Assembly (NCBI GenBank): GCA_949320185.1
Contig: CASGHK010000019.1
Coordinates: 1-47,879 of the forward strand
DNA length: 47,879 nt
Direction: 5' to 3'
Source of the DNA: an uncultured Methanomicrobiales archaeon
Lineage (GTDB): Archaea; Halobacteriota; Methanomicrobia; Methanomicrobiales; Methanospirillaceae
Below are positions 1 to 8,387 of this stretch, one piece after another. The position numbers and the translations under genes are program-made. How positions within the stretch are numbered: the stretch's first letter is position 1; every line of letters begins with the position of its first letter. Under the pieces are notes generated by a model, which worked only from the letters and a program-made list of their open reading frames with translations, made no database searches and was not told the DNA's origin.

Positions 1-91
1 AGTCGTACCGACAGTGGGAGCATCGACGCTGTCCTGTGCTCATGCGATACAGCTTCTCACAGTGACATCGCGGGCAAACAATCCTGGTCAT
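1..91 (-). CDS. Transposase N-terminal fragment with zinc ribbon (partial)
   Basis: The ATG at 91-89 follows an AGGAGGGG ribosome site with very short spacing. The 30 visible codons encode two CxxC pairs (CPRC near residues 6-9 and CSHC near residues 24-27), a complete small zinc ribbon like those opening IS1595/ISXO2-type and related transposases. The reading frame runs off the window, so the DDE catalytic domain cannot be seen. An identical start is present at 47791. Whether the full gene is intact is unknown. Confidence 0.7.
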   Translation of the reverse strand, partial: MTRIVCPRCHCEKLYRMSTGQRRCSHCRYD

Positions 92-140
92 GAACCCCTC
101 CTAGGTGATAGGAGTTGGGGGCTGAAATGACACTATACCC
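1..140 (-). mobile_element. Insertion sequence terminus, left copy (truncated by window edge)
   Basis: This segment is the reverse complement of 47742-47879 over its whole shared length. The outer IS boundary lies at position 140, where identity with the right copy stops (the adjoining bases, 141 and 47741, no longer correspond). Reading away from the boundary, the element starts GGGTATAGTGTCATTTCAGC and then has a GGAGG ribosome site and a transposase ATG. The body lies outside the window. The zinc-ribbon N-terminus suggests an IS1595/ISXO2-like family, which is inference from a short fragment. Confidence 0.8.
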
Positions 141-246
141 CACCGTTAAACCAATGGCATCAAAAAAATCGAAGGGGAGCGGTGGGTTAATGTGGGGCAA
201 TTCTCTGGCCTTCGGAAGCGCGATCAGGTTCGGCCCGGCAGACGCG

Positions 247-543
247 ATGAGCGATCGCGTCCGTCGTACTATCCGTAACAGCAAGGCCGCGAAGAATGTA
301 GTTCGAGCCCAATACGAAGCACAGGGTTACAGGGTTACACCCAGGAGCCCACGCAAAGGCGGTGCCGATTTCGACGTGGAGGGGTTCGATCTATGGAGAG
401 GGGTATGGGTGCGCGAGACAGTCAAAGTAAAGACGCGCAGCGGCACTCTGACGAAAAAGCAAAGAGCCGAGAAGCGCCGGGTTGAGCGAGCGGGCGGGAA
501 ATATACGGAGAAACGGGTAAAATCCCTTTGGCCGTTCTTTTAA
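247..543 (+). CDS. Small basic PD-(D/E)XK-like protein, possibly catalytically altered
   Basis: From the ATG at 247 the product is about 98 residues and very basic. It begins with a helix-like stretch (RNSKAAKNVVRAQYEAQGY), continues GGADFDVEG, and then has VKVKTRSGTLTKKQ. This order (N-terminal helix, Asp on a strand, then a strand with a lysine motif) resembles archaeal Holliday-resolvase or PD-(D/E)XK nucleases, where the second strand normally reads like EVKTRSG. Here the acidic residue of (D/E)XK seems to be Lys, so activity is doubtful. The frame is open upstream, with other ATGs at 154 and 190. The IS boundary at 140 lies just upstream and may have removed the native promoter. The family assignment is tentative. 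Confidence 0.5.
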   Translation: MSDRVRRTIRNSKAAKNVVRAQYEAQGYRVTPRSPRKGGADFDVEGFDLWRGVWVRETVKVKTRSGTLTKKQRAEKRRVERAGGKYTEKRVKSLWPFF

Positions 544-649
544 CTTTTTAAACCTAATTTAGTCTCTACGGGTGTCAAGTAATTATGAGATCCTACACTG
601 GGGTTTGTAACTATTCTCTGACGATTACACCGGCAACCGTTGCTGCCAC

Positions 650-860
650 GTTCCCCAGGTAGCCGCCGGCGCCGCGACATGGTTCGCTCCCGCCGAGCTC
701 GGATCCCTCTGCCGGCGGCGGGCGGGTCCGCACGCTCCTGCTCTTCGGCTCCGCCCTTCGAAACGACGTCTCCGACGCGAGCGACCTCGACCTCGTGGTG
801 AACTTCCTCCCCGACGCCGCCCGCCCGTTGCCGGGCCCTGCTTCTCACTCGTTGCACAGA
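650..860 (+). pseudogene. Decayed MNT-type nucleotidyltransferase (antitoxin-like) remnant
   Basis: Reading 726-812 on the plus strand gives VRTLLLFGSALRNDVSD followed by ASDLDLVVNF, the GSx(n)SDxDLxV signature of minimal nucleotidyltransferases (MNT, often the antitoxin of HEPN-MNT pairs). The expected preceding helix (PAELGSLCRRR) is encoded in a different frame, so there is a frameshift in the GC-rich run near 711-727. Downstream of the motif the frame loses family resemblance. No start codon or HEPN partner is visible. I call it a dead fragment of an accessory toxin-antitoxin gene. Confidence 0.6.
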
Positions 861-909
861 TCACAGAGCGGGACCGGTCCGTCCGTTCGAAAGATAGCCC
901 CACCCATCC

Positions 910-2094
910 TCAGCCCGTGCCGGCATACGCGACCCGGTAGACGACCCCGTTGTAGTCGTCGCCGACCAGGAGCGAGCCATCGGGCAGGACGACCAGCCCG
1001 GCCGGCCGGCCGAAGACCCGGTTCCTGTCGAAGAGGAAGCCCGTGAGAAAGTCCTCGTACCCCTCGGGCTCGCCCGCCGCCGAGAAGCGGAGGCGGACAA
1101 AACGGTAGCCGTTCGGTGGGTTCCGGTTCCAGGAGCCGTGCAGGGTCACGAACGCGTCCCCGCGGTAGTCCTCGGGAAACGCCGTCCCGAAGTAGAACCG
1201 GAGCTGGATCGGCGAGGCGTGGGCGGGGAGCTCGAGCACGGCCGGCTCGGTGGTGGCCGCGAACTCATCCTTCGTGCGGCCGGGCGGGTCGGAGGGCGTG
1301 AGCCGATCGACCACGCGATCGCCGTAGACCCAGGGCCAGCCGTAGTGGCCGCCGTCTCGGATGCGGTTCACCTCCTCGGGCGGCAGGTCGTCGCCGCGAA
1401 GGTCCGAGCCCTGGTCCGCGCCGTAGAGCGCTCCGGTCCCCGGGTGCCAGTCGAACCCCATCGTGTTCCGGAGGCCCCGGGCGAATACTTGCCGGCTCCC
1501 ATCCTCCAGCACGAGCATCACGGCCCGCTCGGGGCTGGCCTCGTCGCAGACATTGCAGCTCGACCCGATCGTGAGGTAAAGACGGCCGTCGGGGCCGAGA
1601 CCGAGCCCCGGGGCCTGGTGGTTGCCGCCCGATGGAAGGCCTTCCGCGATCGCCTGCGGGGTTCCGAGAGAGCCGTCGTCCCCGAGCGGCGCCGCGTAGA
1701 CCGTGGTCGCTGTCGCGAAGAAGAGAGAGCCGTTGTCGAGCGCGAGCCCGTGGACCCCGGAGTAGCCCTCGATCACAGGCTCCGGCGGCTCGGAGATGCC
1801 GTCGCCGTCGGCGTCGCGAAGGCGGATGACCGTGCCCGCAGACGGGACGGAGGCATAGACCGTGCCGTCGCGGGCGGCGACCAGGACGCGGACGCCGCCG
1901 AGGTCGCGGGCGAAGACGTTCACCGTAAACCCTAGTGGGACCGAGAGCCGGGAGAGGAGCGAGTCGTCGAACGTTACGCGTTCGGGCGAGAAGATGGAGA
2001 CCGAGGGCGGATCGCCGATCGTGGCCGGCACGGCGCATCCAGCGGCAAGCAGGGCCACGGTCAGAGCGAGTTGGAGGCGAAGGTCCGGAGCCAT
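910..2094 (-). CDS. PQQ-type glucose/sorbosone dehydrogenase-like lipoprotein
   Basis: The 394-residue product starts at the ATG at 2094, because this places a lipoprotein signal at the N-terminus (hydrophobic run ending LLAAGC). The longer open frame upstream overlaps dcd. The mature part matches the soluble glucose/sorbosone dehydrogenase beta-propeller: GVHGLALDNGSLFFAT, GGNHQAPGLGLGPDGRLY, RGLRNTMGFDWHPGTGALY, and a Glu-Asn-His-rich GGHYGWPWVYGDR segment. Family members oxidise sugars at a periplasmic or surface site using PQQ. Substrate and cofactor are unproven here, and no PQQ biosynthesis gene is in the window. Base composition looks more GC-rich than the neighbours, and its position beside an IS and a dead gene suggests acquisition. 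A T-run separates it from dcd. Confidence 0.82.
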   Translation of the reverse strand: MAPDLRLQLALTVALLAAGCAVPATIGDPPSVSIFSPERVTFDDSLLSRLSVPLGFTVNVFARDLGGVRVLVAARDGTVYASVPSAGTVIRLRDADGDGISEPPEPVIEGYSGVHGLALDNGSLFFATATTVYAAPLGDDGSLGTPQAIAEGLPSGGNHQAPGLGLGPDGRLYLTIGSSCNVCDEASPERAVMLVLEDGSRQVFARGLRNTMGFDWHPGTGALYGADQGSDLRGDDLPPEEVNRIRDGGHYGWPWVYGDRVVDRLTPSDPPGRTKDEFAATTEPAVLELPAHASPIQLRFYFGTAFPEDYRGDAFVTLHGSWNRNPPNGYRFVRLRFSAAGEPEGYEDFLTGFLFDRNRVFGRPAGLVVLPDGSLLVGDDYNGVVYRVAYAGTG

Positions 2095-2116
2095 GCCCCT
2101 TCCAGGGGTGTGGGCG

Positions 2117-2123
2117 AAAAAAA
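2117..2123 (-). terminator. T7 tract after dcd operon
   Basis: Seven consecutive T residues on the minus strand lie 10 nt past the dcd stop and 23 nt before the sugar dehydrogenase start. Archaeal termination commonly uses such oligo-T tracts. The same AT-rich patch could also serve as the upstream part of the next gene's promoter. Confidence 0.45.
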
Positions 2124-2132
2124 GGTTTCTCT

Positions 2133-2696
2133 TCAGTCGGGCCCGACGCGGGGGTTCTCGTGGTATCTCGAGAGGGTTGCCTGGCGCTGACCCTGGTACT
2201 TCGCATCTCCCTTCGCGCTGTACGGTCGCTCTGCCCGCTCGGTGGTGTAGAAGACGAGCTGGCCGATTGGCATCCCCGCGTAGATCTTGACCGGTCGTGC
2301 GTTCACGTTGCACATCTCCAGGGTGATGGAGCCGGCGAACCCTGCATCGATCCAGCCCCCGGTCTGATGGAGCTCGATCCCGAGTCGGGCGATCGATGAC
2401 TTACCCTCGATCGAGGCGACGATGTTATCGGGCAGGGCGACGAGTTCGAAGGTCTCGGCAAGCACGAACTGCCCCGGATGAAGCACGAACTCCCTGGCCC
2501 GGCACTCGTCGACATCGGACAGGACCGAGTCCCGGTCGTACGGATCGATCACGCGCTCCCCCGGACGATACCAGACGAAGTGGTCCCCGAGTCGGATATC
2601 GAGCGAGTTCGGCTGCACGAGCGATGGTTCAAACGGATCGATCATGATCTGGCCCCGCCTGATCCGGTCCATGATCTGCCAGTCGACGAGGATCAT
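2133..2696 (-). CDS. dcd: dCTP deaminase
   Basis: The 187-residue product matches the trimeric dCTP deaminase/dUTPase fold. It has the N-terminal segment [12 protein letters not shown], the substrate-binding stretch [15 protein letters not shown] and the catalytic region [15 protein letters not shown] with its Glu. It converts dCTP to dUTP for thymidylate synthesis. Some archaeal members also hydrolyse dUTP, and sequence reading alone does not settle whether this one is bifunctional. Its ATG overlaps the upstream methyltransferase stop as ATGA, indicating translational coupling in the minus-strand operon. Confidence 0.93.
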   Translation of the reverse strand: MILVDWQIMDRIRRGQIMIDPFEPSLVQPNSLDIRLGDHFVWYRPGERVIDPYDRDSVLSDVDECRAREFVLHPGQFVLAETFELVALPDNIVASIEGKSSIARLGIELHQTGGWIDAGFAGSITLEMCNVNARPVKIYAGMPIGQLVFYTTERAERPYSAKGDAKYQGQRQATLSRYHENPRVGPD

Positions 2697-3433
2697 CAGG
2701 TACCCTTTGGAGGACAGGTGTCATCATCGTTTCGAGGGAGTGCACCTGTCAGGCGCTGCTCGGTCCGTCGAAGGATCCCGTGGATCGTCGAGGCCTCCCG
2801 TATCGTCGGCATCGCCCGCGAGAGGAGGCGACGGGCAAGGAGGAGGGTGATCTCCCGCTTGTGAGGGGGATGGTCGACCAGGTCGAGAAAACGGTCCATA
2901 TGGGCGTACAGGCTCTCCATCTCGAACGGCGAGGCGAGCGCGTACTCGCCGCGCTGGAGATCCGCAAGCTCGTAGCAGACGATTCCGACCGCGTGGGAGA
3001 GGTTCAGGATCGGGTAGATGGGCGAGGTGGGAATGGTGCAGATGATGCCGGCTCGTGACAGTTCCTCGTTCAGGAGCCCGCTGTTCTCGCGCCCGAAGAG
3101 GACCGAGACCGTGCCATCGACGTCGGCGATCATCTCCTTGAGCTCGTGCGGCGTGTAGTACGGCATCCTCGTCGGTGTGCAGACCGACTTCGCCACCTCG
3201 CCTGTCGTCGCCACGACGACCGCCGATTCGGCCAGGACCTCGTCCAGCGTGACGCGTCGGGCATTCTCGAGCACGTCCTGTGCGTGCGACGCCATCGCCC
3301 GCGCTTCGTTGCGGAGAGGACACGGGTCGACCAGGGCGAGGTGCGTATACCCAAAGTTCTTCATCACGCGTGCGACCGAACCGACGTTCCCCTCGTAGAG
3401 GGGGTTGACGAGGACCACCTGGATCTCGGGCAT
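2696..3433 (-). CDS. TrmJ-like SPOUT tRNA 2'-O-methyltransferase
   Basis: The 245-residue protein has the SpoU/TrmJ hallmarks: the N-terminal [20 protein letters not shown] and the C-terminal trefoil-knot segments [15 protein letters not shown] and [17 protein letters not shown], which bind S-adenosylmethionine. TrmJ proteins 2'-O-methylate position 32 of tRNAs; archaeal TrmJ is reported to prefer cytidine. The C-terminal extension after the knot is typical of the family. It lies 4 nt after the GGGP synthase gene and overlaps dcd by one nucleotide, so it is in the same transcript. Confidence 0.88.
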   Translation of the reverse strand: MPEIQVVLVNPLYEGNVGSVARVMKNFGYTHLALVDPCPLRNEARAMASHAQDVLENARRVTLDEVLAESAVVVATTGEVAKSVCTPTRMPYYTPHELKEMIADVDGTVSVLFGRENSGLLNEELSRAGIICTIPTSPIYPILNLSHAVGIVCYELADLQRGEYALASPFEMESLYAHMDRFLDLVDHPPHKREITLLLARRLLSRAMPTIREASTIHGILRRTEQRLTGALPRNDDDTCPPKGT

Positions 3434-3437
3434 CCGC

Positions 3438-4124
3438 CTACCTGACCGCCCGAACGGTCTCCTTCAGCACGCCGGCACCTGCCTCGTACACGGCGTTTCC
3501 GACCACGATCGTGTCGGCATATCGGGCCATCTCCGCCGCCTGAGAACCCGTCCGGATCCCGCCGCCGTAGTAGAGCACCGCCCGGTCGATTGCATCGCGC
3601 ACTGCTCGGACGACCCCGGGATCCCCGTAGGTGCCGCTATACTCGATGTAGACGATCGGGAAGCAGAAATAGTGGTCGGCAACCGACGCGTACGCCGCTA
3701 CCGATTCAGGAGATAACGAACAGACAGCCCGCGTCACCCGGCCGACTGCCGATGCAGGGTTCAGCACGATATACGCCTCGGGAACGACCTTCTCCCAGGC
3801 GACCGTCTCCTGCAGGACCCACTCATGGTGCTTGCCGACGATCCACCGCACGTCGGTGGTGTTCATGACGCTGGGGATGAAGAGGAGGTCGATCCCGTCC
3901 ACCAGGACGCCTTCCGGCCCCGCAGGCTCGACCACGAGCGGTAGGCCGTACTCGGCGACCTGCTGCTGAAGATCGGCGAGGTTTTCCCGGGTCACGTTCA
4001 GGGTGCCCGAGAGCATCAGGGCGTCAGTGTCGCTCGCCGCGATCTCGGCGATCGCATCGGGCGACAGGGTTTTGTCGGGGTCCAGTTTCGTAACGTGGAC
4101 CCAATCCTGCCAGCGAGGAGCCAT
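3438..4124 (-). CDS. Geranylgeranylglyceryl phosphate synthase (PcrB family)
   Basis: The 228-residue protein is a TIM-barrel GGGP synthase. It joins sn-glycerol-1-phosphate to geranylgeranyl diphosphate, the first committed step of archaeal ether-lipid synthesis. Visible family features are HVTKLDPDK near the N-terminus, TDALMLSGTLNVT, the YIEYSGTYGDP phosphate-binding stretch, and LYYGGGIRTGSQAAEMARYA with ADTIVVGNAVYE at the C-terminus. A TATA-like box at about 4146-4153 lies roughly 25 nt upstream of the ATG, so it probably has its own leaderless transcript in addition to read-through from topA. Confidence 0.93.
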   Translation of the reverse strand: MAPRWQDWVHVTKLDPDKTLSPDAIAEIAASDTDALMLSGTLNVTRENLADLQQQVAEYGLPLVVEPAGPEGVLVDGIDLLFIPSVMNTTDVRWIVGKHHEWVLQETVAWEKVVPEAYIVLNPASAVGRVTRAVCSLSPESVAAYASVADHYFCFPIVYIEYSGTYGDPGVVRAVRDAIDRAVLYYGGGIRTGSQAAEMARYADTIVVGNAVYEAGAGVLKETVRAVR

Positions 4125-4145
4125 CGTAATACAATCGACGTCGGG

Positions 4146-4153
4146 CCTTTAAG
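4146..4153 (-). promoter_or_regulatory. TATA-like box for GGGP synthase gene
   Basis: On the minus strand this reads GCTTAAAG about 25 nt before the ATG at 4124, the expected spacing for a leaderless archaeal transcript. It lies in the short gap after the topA stop. Confidence 0.45.
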
Positions 4154-4159
4154 CCTCGA

Positions 4160-6976
4160 TCATCCCAGCGCCTCGCGAGGGGTCGATGCGTGAGCCTGGA
4201 AGTCCCTGATCCTGCGCACCGGGAGACCCGAGTCCTCTGCCAACGCCTTCGGGTCTGCCGCGATCAGACTGCGTGCATCGAAGACACCGCCGCCGTAGAG
4301 TTTCTCAATCGTGGATTCGCCAACACCGGGTATCGAAAGGAGCTCTGCTCGCCCTTTTTCAAGCTGCGCCCGTGTCGTTCGCCGGGGAGCAGGACGACTG
4401 AGGGCCTCGCAGATCAGCTCGACGTGCCGGTGGACCGTAACGGGGGAGATCCCGGTCTTCAGCGCAAGCAGAGGCGCCGGGTTACGGAGGATGTCCTCGG
4501 GGCTCAGGAACCCGGCGGCGTAGTACTTCTTGAGGCTGATCGCCGGGATGCCCATCGCGCGGAGCCGACGGTCGTTGCAGAGGCGCCGTGCCTCATCGAG
4601 GAGGGAGGCTGCTTCCTTCTCTCCGATACCCGCCAATCGGGCCTGGTCAGGTTCTGCTGTGGCGAGGTGCTCGATCGTGTCTATCCCCTTCGCAAAGAGG
4701 GCCTTCATGATCTTCGCATGGCTTCGTCCCCGCCGGGGCGGGACATGTTTTCGGATGAACTTCCGGAGTTCTGAGCGGCGGCGCAAAAGAGAGAGGACCT
4801 CCTCTGCCTCTTCCTTCAGACGTCCCGCGGTCACCGTGTCGACGCCAACGGCATCGGCGAGCTTCTCTACCTCTGCCGAGGCGACCTCGTTCACGGCGTA
4901 GATATGCCTCCTGTTGAGGTTTTCGATCATCGCAGGGGTCATGGACGGCATCAGGGCCATCGTCTCCCGGTTGGAGCTGATGTGATGGCAGAGCGGACAG
5001 CCGATCTCCCAGGGGCGGGATCCTTTCGCGACAAGGCGAACATGCGCGAGCCTGTGATCGGGGCAGACATCATCGGTGCGGACGGCGAAGCCCCATGTCG
5101 TGACCGGGAGGCCGATATTGAACCGACACTCGGGGTAGTTGACGCACCCGATGAACTGGCTCGATCGGATATGGTGCAGGCGGAGATCGGACCCGCAGAC
5201 CGGACACGGACCGAGGATCTGCTCCTCGACCGTCCGGCCCATGATGTCTCGCCCGATCTCATCACCGTGGGCCTCGAGGTCGTCGAAGGCACGGTGGAGC
5301 ATACCGCGGGACTCGTCCACGACCTCGTCGCGAGTTCGCCGGCGATCCTTGATCTCCTGCATGTGCCGGTCAATCGCGGTCGTCATGTCCGGCTTGGTGA
5401 TGAGGTCCGCATGCTCCTCGAGGGACTCGATCACAGCCCGTCCCACCAGGGTGGGACGGAGCGGATTCCCCTCGACGTACTTCCGGCTCACCAGCTTGCC
5501 GATCACCTCATGGCGAGTGGACTTGGTCCCCAGTCCTAACTCCTCCATCACCTGGATCAGGCGAGACTGAGTGAACCGTGGTGGAGGCTGGGTCTCCTTC
5601 TCCTCGAGCTTCACGGCGTTGATCGGCAGATGCTCGCCGACGGAGAAAGGCGGCAGCTCGTGCTCCGCAGCGTCCGAGTACGGGTAGACGGTTCGCCAAC
5701 CTGCCTCCGCCAGGGTGGAACCGGTCGTGGTGTACGGCTCACCGCCGGCATCGAAGAGAACCTTTCTCGTGGTCCAGCGGGCATCGGGGGAGAGGGTCGC
5801 CAGGAACCGGCGGACCACCAGCTCGTACAGACGCCACCGTTCCTCGCCGAGCTCGGCTCGGGACGCTGCTCCCGCCGGGTGGATTGGGGGGTGGTCGGTC
5901 GAGGACTTCTTTCCCCGGGTCGGGGCCGAGCGCCGGTTGGTGCGGACCCAGCGGACGTCCGTACCAAACTCGGTCTTCTCAAGCGTCTTCAGAGTCCCTT
6001 CCAGGTCGAGGGAGGGAGGATAGATCGTGTTGTCCGTGCGGGGGTACGATATGAACCCGTGCATGTACAGGTCCTCGGCGATCCGCATAGCGTTCGCGGC
6101 GGAGAAACCGACTCGGCCCGCGGCCACGATGAAACCGGTCGTGTCGAATGGTGTCGGGGCACGGTCGATCTTCTGGCCCTCCCGGGACTCGGTTACGACA
6201 AGCGGTGGGCTGGTCCGGTCACGGGCCAACAGGGCCGCCTCGCGCTCGGAGAAGCGGGTGGTCGTGTGCCGCGCAGAGAAGCCGACCCCGTCTCGTTCCG
6301 AATCGACCGAGAGGACCCAGTACGACTCGGGTTGAAAGGCCTCGATCTCTCGCTCACGGTCCACGATCATCGCGAGGGTCGGCGACTGGACGCGTCCGAC
6401 CGAGAGGATGTTCCGGCCCCCCCTGCGGGCGGCGAGACTGATGAACCTCGTGAGCGAGGCGCCCCAGATCAGGTCGATCACCTGGCGGGCCTCCCCTGCC
6501 GCGGCGAGGGCGAAGTCGAGTTCCGCCGGCTCACCGAACGCACTCCGGATCTCCTGCGGCGTGATCGCCGAGAACCGCGCTCGAGCAACCGGAACGTCCT
6601 GCCGCACAGCCCGGATGAGGTCGTAGGTCTCCTTGCCGATCAGCTCCCCCTCGGTATCGAAGTCGGTCGCGATCGTGACCCGTTCCGCCCTGCGCGCAAG
6701 TTTCTGGACCAGACTCACGATCTTCTTGTCCGTGGGAGTCTTGATGGTTCGAGCGTCGATCAGCGACCGGGGACGGTGCTGCTCGGAGCGCCAGTTGGTG
6801 TACCCCGGCTCGAAATCGACCTCAACCACGTGCCCGCGAAGGCCGACCACGGTCGTGTCGTTGAACGAATAGGTGTTGACGCCTCCCTCCTTCCGGGTCT
6901 CGACGTACGACCGGTCTGCAAGGATCCGCGCGATCCGCTCAGCCGCGATATTCTTCTCCGTGATGATCAGGTGCAC
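4160..6976 (-). CDS. topA: Archaeal type IA DNA topoisomerase I
   Basis: I choose the GTG at 6976, which begins VHLIITEKN and sits 7 nt after the gatB stop; the open frame continues upstream but into gatB. The 938-residue enzyme has a TOPRIM domain at the N-terminus (ITEKNIAAERIA, then TIATDFDTEGELIG near 100), the active-site region GFISYPRTDNT with Tyr near 311, and a cysteine-rich part with CPVC...C...C and CPDH...CPLC zinc clusters. The tail contains several helix-hairpin-helix-like repeats (AGIGEKEAA, LLSIPGVGESTIEKLYGGG). It relaxes negatively supercoiled DNA through a 5'-phosphotyrosine. No helicase module is fused, so it is not reverse gyrase. Confidence 0.93.
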   Translation of the reverse strand: MHLIITEKNIAAERIARILADRSYVETRKEGGVNTYSFNDTTVVGLRGHVVEVDFEPGYTNWRSEQHRPRSLIDARTIKTPTDKKIVSLVQKLARRAERVTIATDFDTEGELIGKETYDLIRAVRQDVPVARARFSAITPQEIRSAFGEPAELDFALAAAGEARQVIDLIWGASLTRFISLAARRGGRNILSVGRVQSPTLAMIVDREREIEAFQPESYWVLSVDSERDGVGFSARHTTTRFSEREAALLARDRTSPPLVVTESREGQKIDRAPTPFDTTGFIVAAGRVGFSAANAMRIAEDLYMHGFISYPRTDNTIYPPSLDLEGTLKTLEKTEFGTDVRWVRTNRRSAPTRGKKSSTDHPPIHPAGAASRAELGEERWRLYELVVRRFLATLSPDARWTTRKVLFDAGGEPYTTTGSTLAEAGWRTVYPYSDAAEHELPPFSVGEHLPINAVKLEEKETQPPPRFTQSRLIQVMEELGLGTKSTRHEVIGKLVSRKYVEGNPLRPTLVGRAVIESLEEHADLITKPDMTTAIDRHMQEIKDRRRTRDEVVDESRGMLHRAFDDLEAHGDEIGRDIMGRTVEEQILGPCPVCGSDLRLHHIRSSQFIGCVNYPECRFNIGLPVTTWGFAVRTDDVCPDHRLAHVRLVAKGSRPWEIGCPLCHHISSNRETMALMPSMTPAMIENLNRRHIYAVNEVASAEVEKLADAVGVDTVTAGRLKEEAEEVLSLLRRRSELRKFIRKHVPPRRGRSHAKIMKALFAKGIDTIEHLATAEPDQARLAGIGEKEAASLLDEARRLCNDRRLRAMGIPAISLKKYYAAGFLSPEDILRNPAPLLALKTGISPVTVHRHVELICEALSRPAPRRTTRAQLEKGRAELLSIPGVGESTIEKLYGGGVFDARSLIAADPKALAEDSGLPVRRIRDFQAHASTPREALG

Positions 6977-6983
6977 GCGACTC

Positions 6984-8387
6984 TCACTCCGCCAGGGCTT
7001 CGGTAAGGCGTCGGCCCACGTCACGGGGGTCCGCGCGCCCGCGGGTCTTCTTCATGACCTGGCCGGCCAGGTAGTTCAGGGCGTTGCCCTTGCCGGCCCG
7101 GTAATCGGCAACCGCCTGGGGCTGCTCGGAGAGCACCTCGGCGATCGCGGACGCAACAATGTCCTCCCCGGTGACGGCGAGCCCGAGCCGCTCGACGATG
7201 GATGCGGGCTCCTCGGGCGTGTCGAGGACCGCTCGGAGGACTTCGACCCCGGAATGGTCCGTGATCGTCCCTGCCTTCCTGAGCGCAATCAGGGAGCGGA
7301 ACCTGGCCACATCGACCGTCGCGATCGATCGGTCACGGTAGTTCAGTTCGCCGAGGAGGATATCCGCGACCCACGTCGCCACCAGGAGCGGGTCATCACC
7401 GGCCACGACCTCGAAGAACTCGGCGAGGGCAAGGTCGCCGGTCAGGGTCCTGGCATGGTTCACCGAGAGACCGTACTGCGACATGAACCGCTCCCGCCGG
7501 GCGTCGGGTAATTCAGGCAGGCTGATATCATCCACCCAGGAGGCAACCCGGAGGGGGGGAAGGTCCGGCTCGGGGAAGTAACGGTAGTCGTGCTCCTCCA
7601 CCTTTGACCGGGAGGCGGTCGTTGTCCCCCTCGCTTCCACGAAGTGCCGGGTCTCCCGGTCGACCGATGCCCCACGTCGAATCAGCGAACGCTGGCGGGT
7701 GATCTCGAAGGTGAGCGCCTTCTCGACGCCCTTGTACGAGGATATGTTCTTGATCTCGACCCGGTCGTGACCGGCGATCGAGATGTTCGCATCCACCCGG
7801 AGCGACCCCTCCTTGCCATAGTCGTAGACACCGAGGTACTCAAGGGTAGCCCGCAGCTTTGCCAGAAGCCGACGGGCCTCTTTCGGGGACCTGAGGTCCG
7901 GTTCGGTAACGATCTCGATCAGCGGCACACCCGAGCGATTGTAGTCCACGAGTGAGTACCGGGCGCGGCTCCCTCCCCCGCAATGCACCAGGCGACCCGG
8001 GTCTTCCTCCATGTGTATGCGGGTCAGCCTGACCTTCTTCTCACCGCCCTCCTCAGACTCGATCACGATATGGCCGCCGAGGGCGAGAGGCCGATCGTAC
8101 TGAGTGATCTGGTACCCCTTGGGGAGGTCGGGATAGAAATAGTTCTTTCTCGAGAACTCGCACTCCTCGGGAATCTCGCAGTGGAAGGCCTTCGCAACCT
8201 TCAGGGCAAACTCGACCGCCCGCCTGTTCACGGCCGGCATCGTTCCCGGCAGTCCGAGGCATACGGGGCAGACATGGGTGTTCGGTCCGTCATCGCGGTA
8301 ATCCGTTGAGCAGCCGCAGAAGAGCTTCGTCTTCGTATCGAGCTGGCAGTGGATCTCGAGACCGATAATCACCTGGCCGTCGCTCAT
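6984..8387 (-). CDS. gatB: Asp-tRNA(Asn)/Glu-tRNA(Gln) amidotransferase subunit B
   Basis: The 467-residue product carries the GatB signature near the N-terminus (IGLEIHCQLDTKTKLFCGC with paired cysteines, then CPVCLGLPGTMP), followed by the cradle domain (FYPDLPKGYQITQYD) and the C-terminal GatB/YqeY tail domain. It binds misacylated tRNA and phosphorylates it for amidation by GatA. Archaea normally use GatCAB for Asn-tRNA and GatDE for Gln-tRNA, so Asn-tRNA synthesis is the likely role. It overlaps gatA by 4 nt (ATGA). Confidence 0.96.
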   Translation of the reverse strand: MSDGQVIIGLEIHCQLDTKTKLFCGCSTDYRDDGPNTHVCPVCLGLPGTMPAVNRRAVEFALKVAKAFHCEIPEECEFSRKNYFYPDLPKGYQITQYDRPLALGGHIVIESEEGGEKKVRLTRIHMEEDPGRLVHCGGGSRARYSLVDYNRSGVPLIEIVTEPDLRSPKEARRLLAKLRATLEYLGVYDYGKEGSLRVDANISIAGHDRVEIKNISSYKGVEKALTFEITRQRSLIRRGASVDRETRHFVEARGTTTASRSKVEEHDYRYFPEPDLPPLRVASWVDDISLPELPDARRERFMSQYGLSVNHARTLTGDLALAEFFEVVAGDDPLLVATWVADILLGELNYRDRSIATVDVARFRSLIALRKAGTITDHSGVEVLRAVLDTPEEPASIVERLGLAVTGEDIVASAIAEVLSEQPQAVADYRAGKGNALNYLAGQVMKKTRGRADPRDVGRRLTEALAE

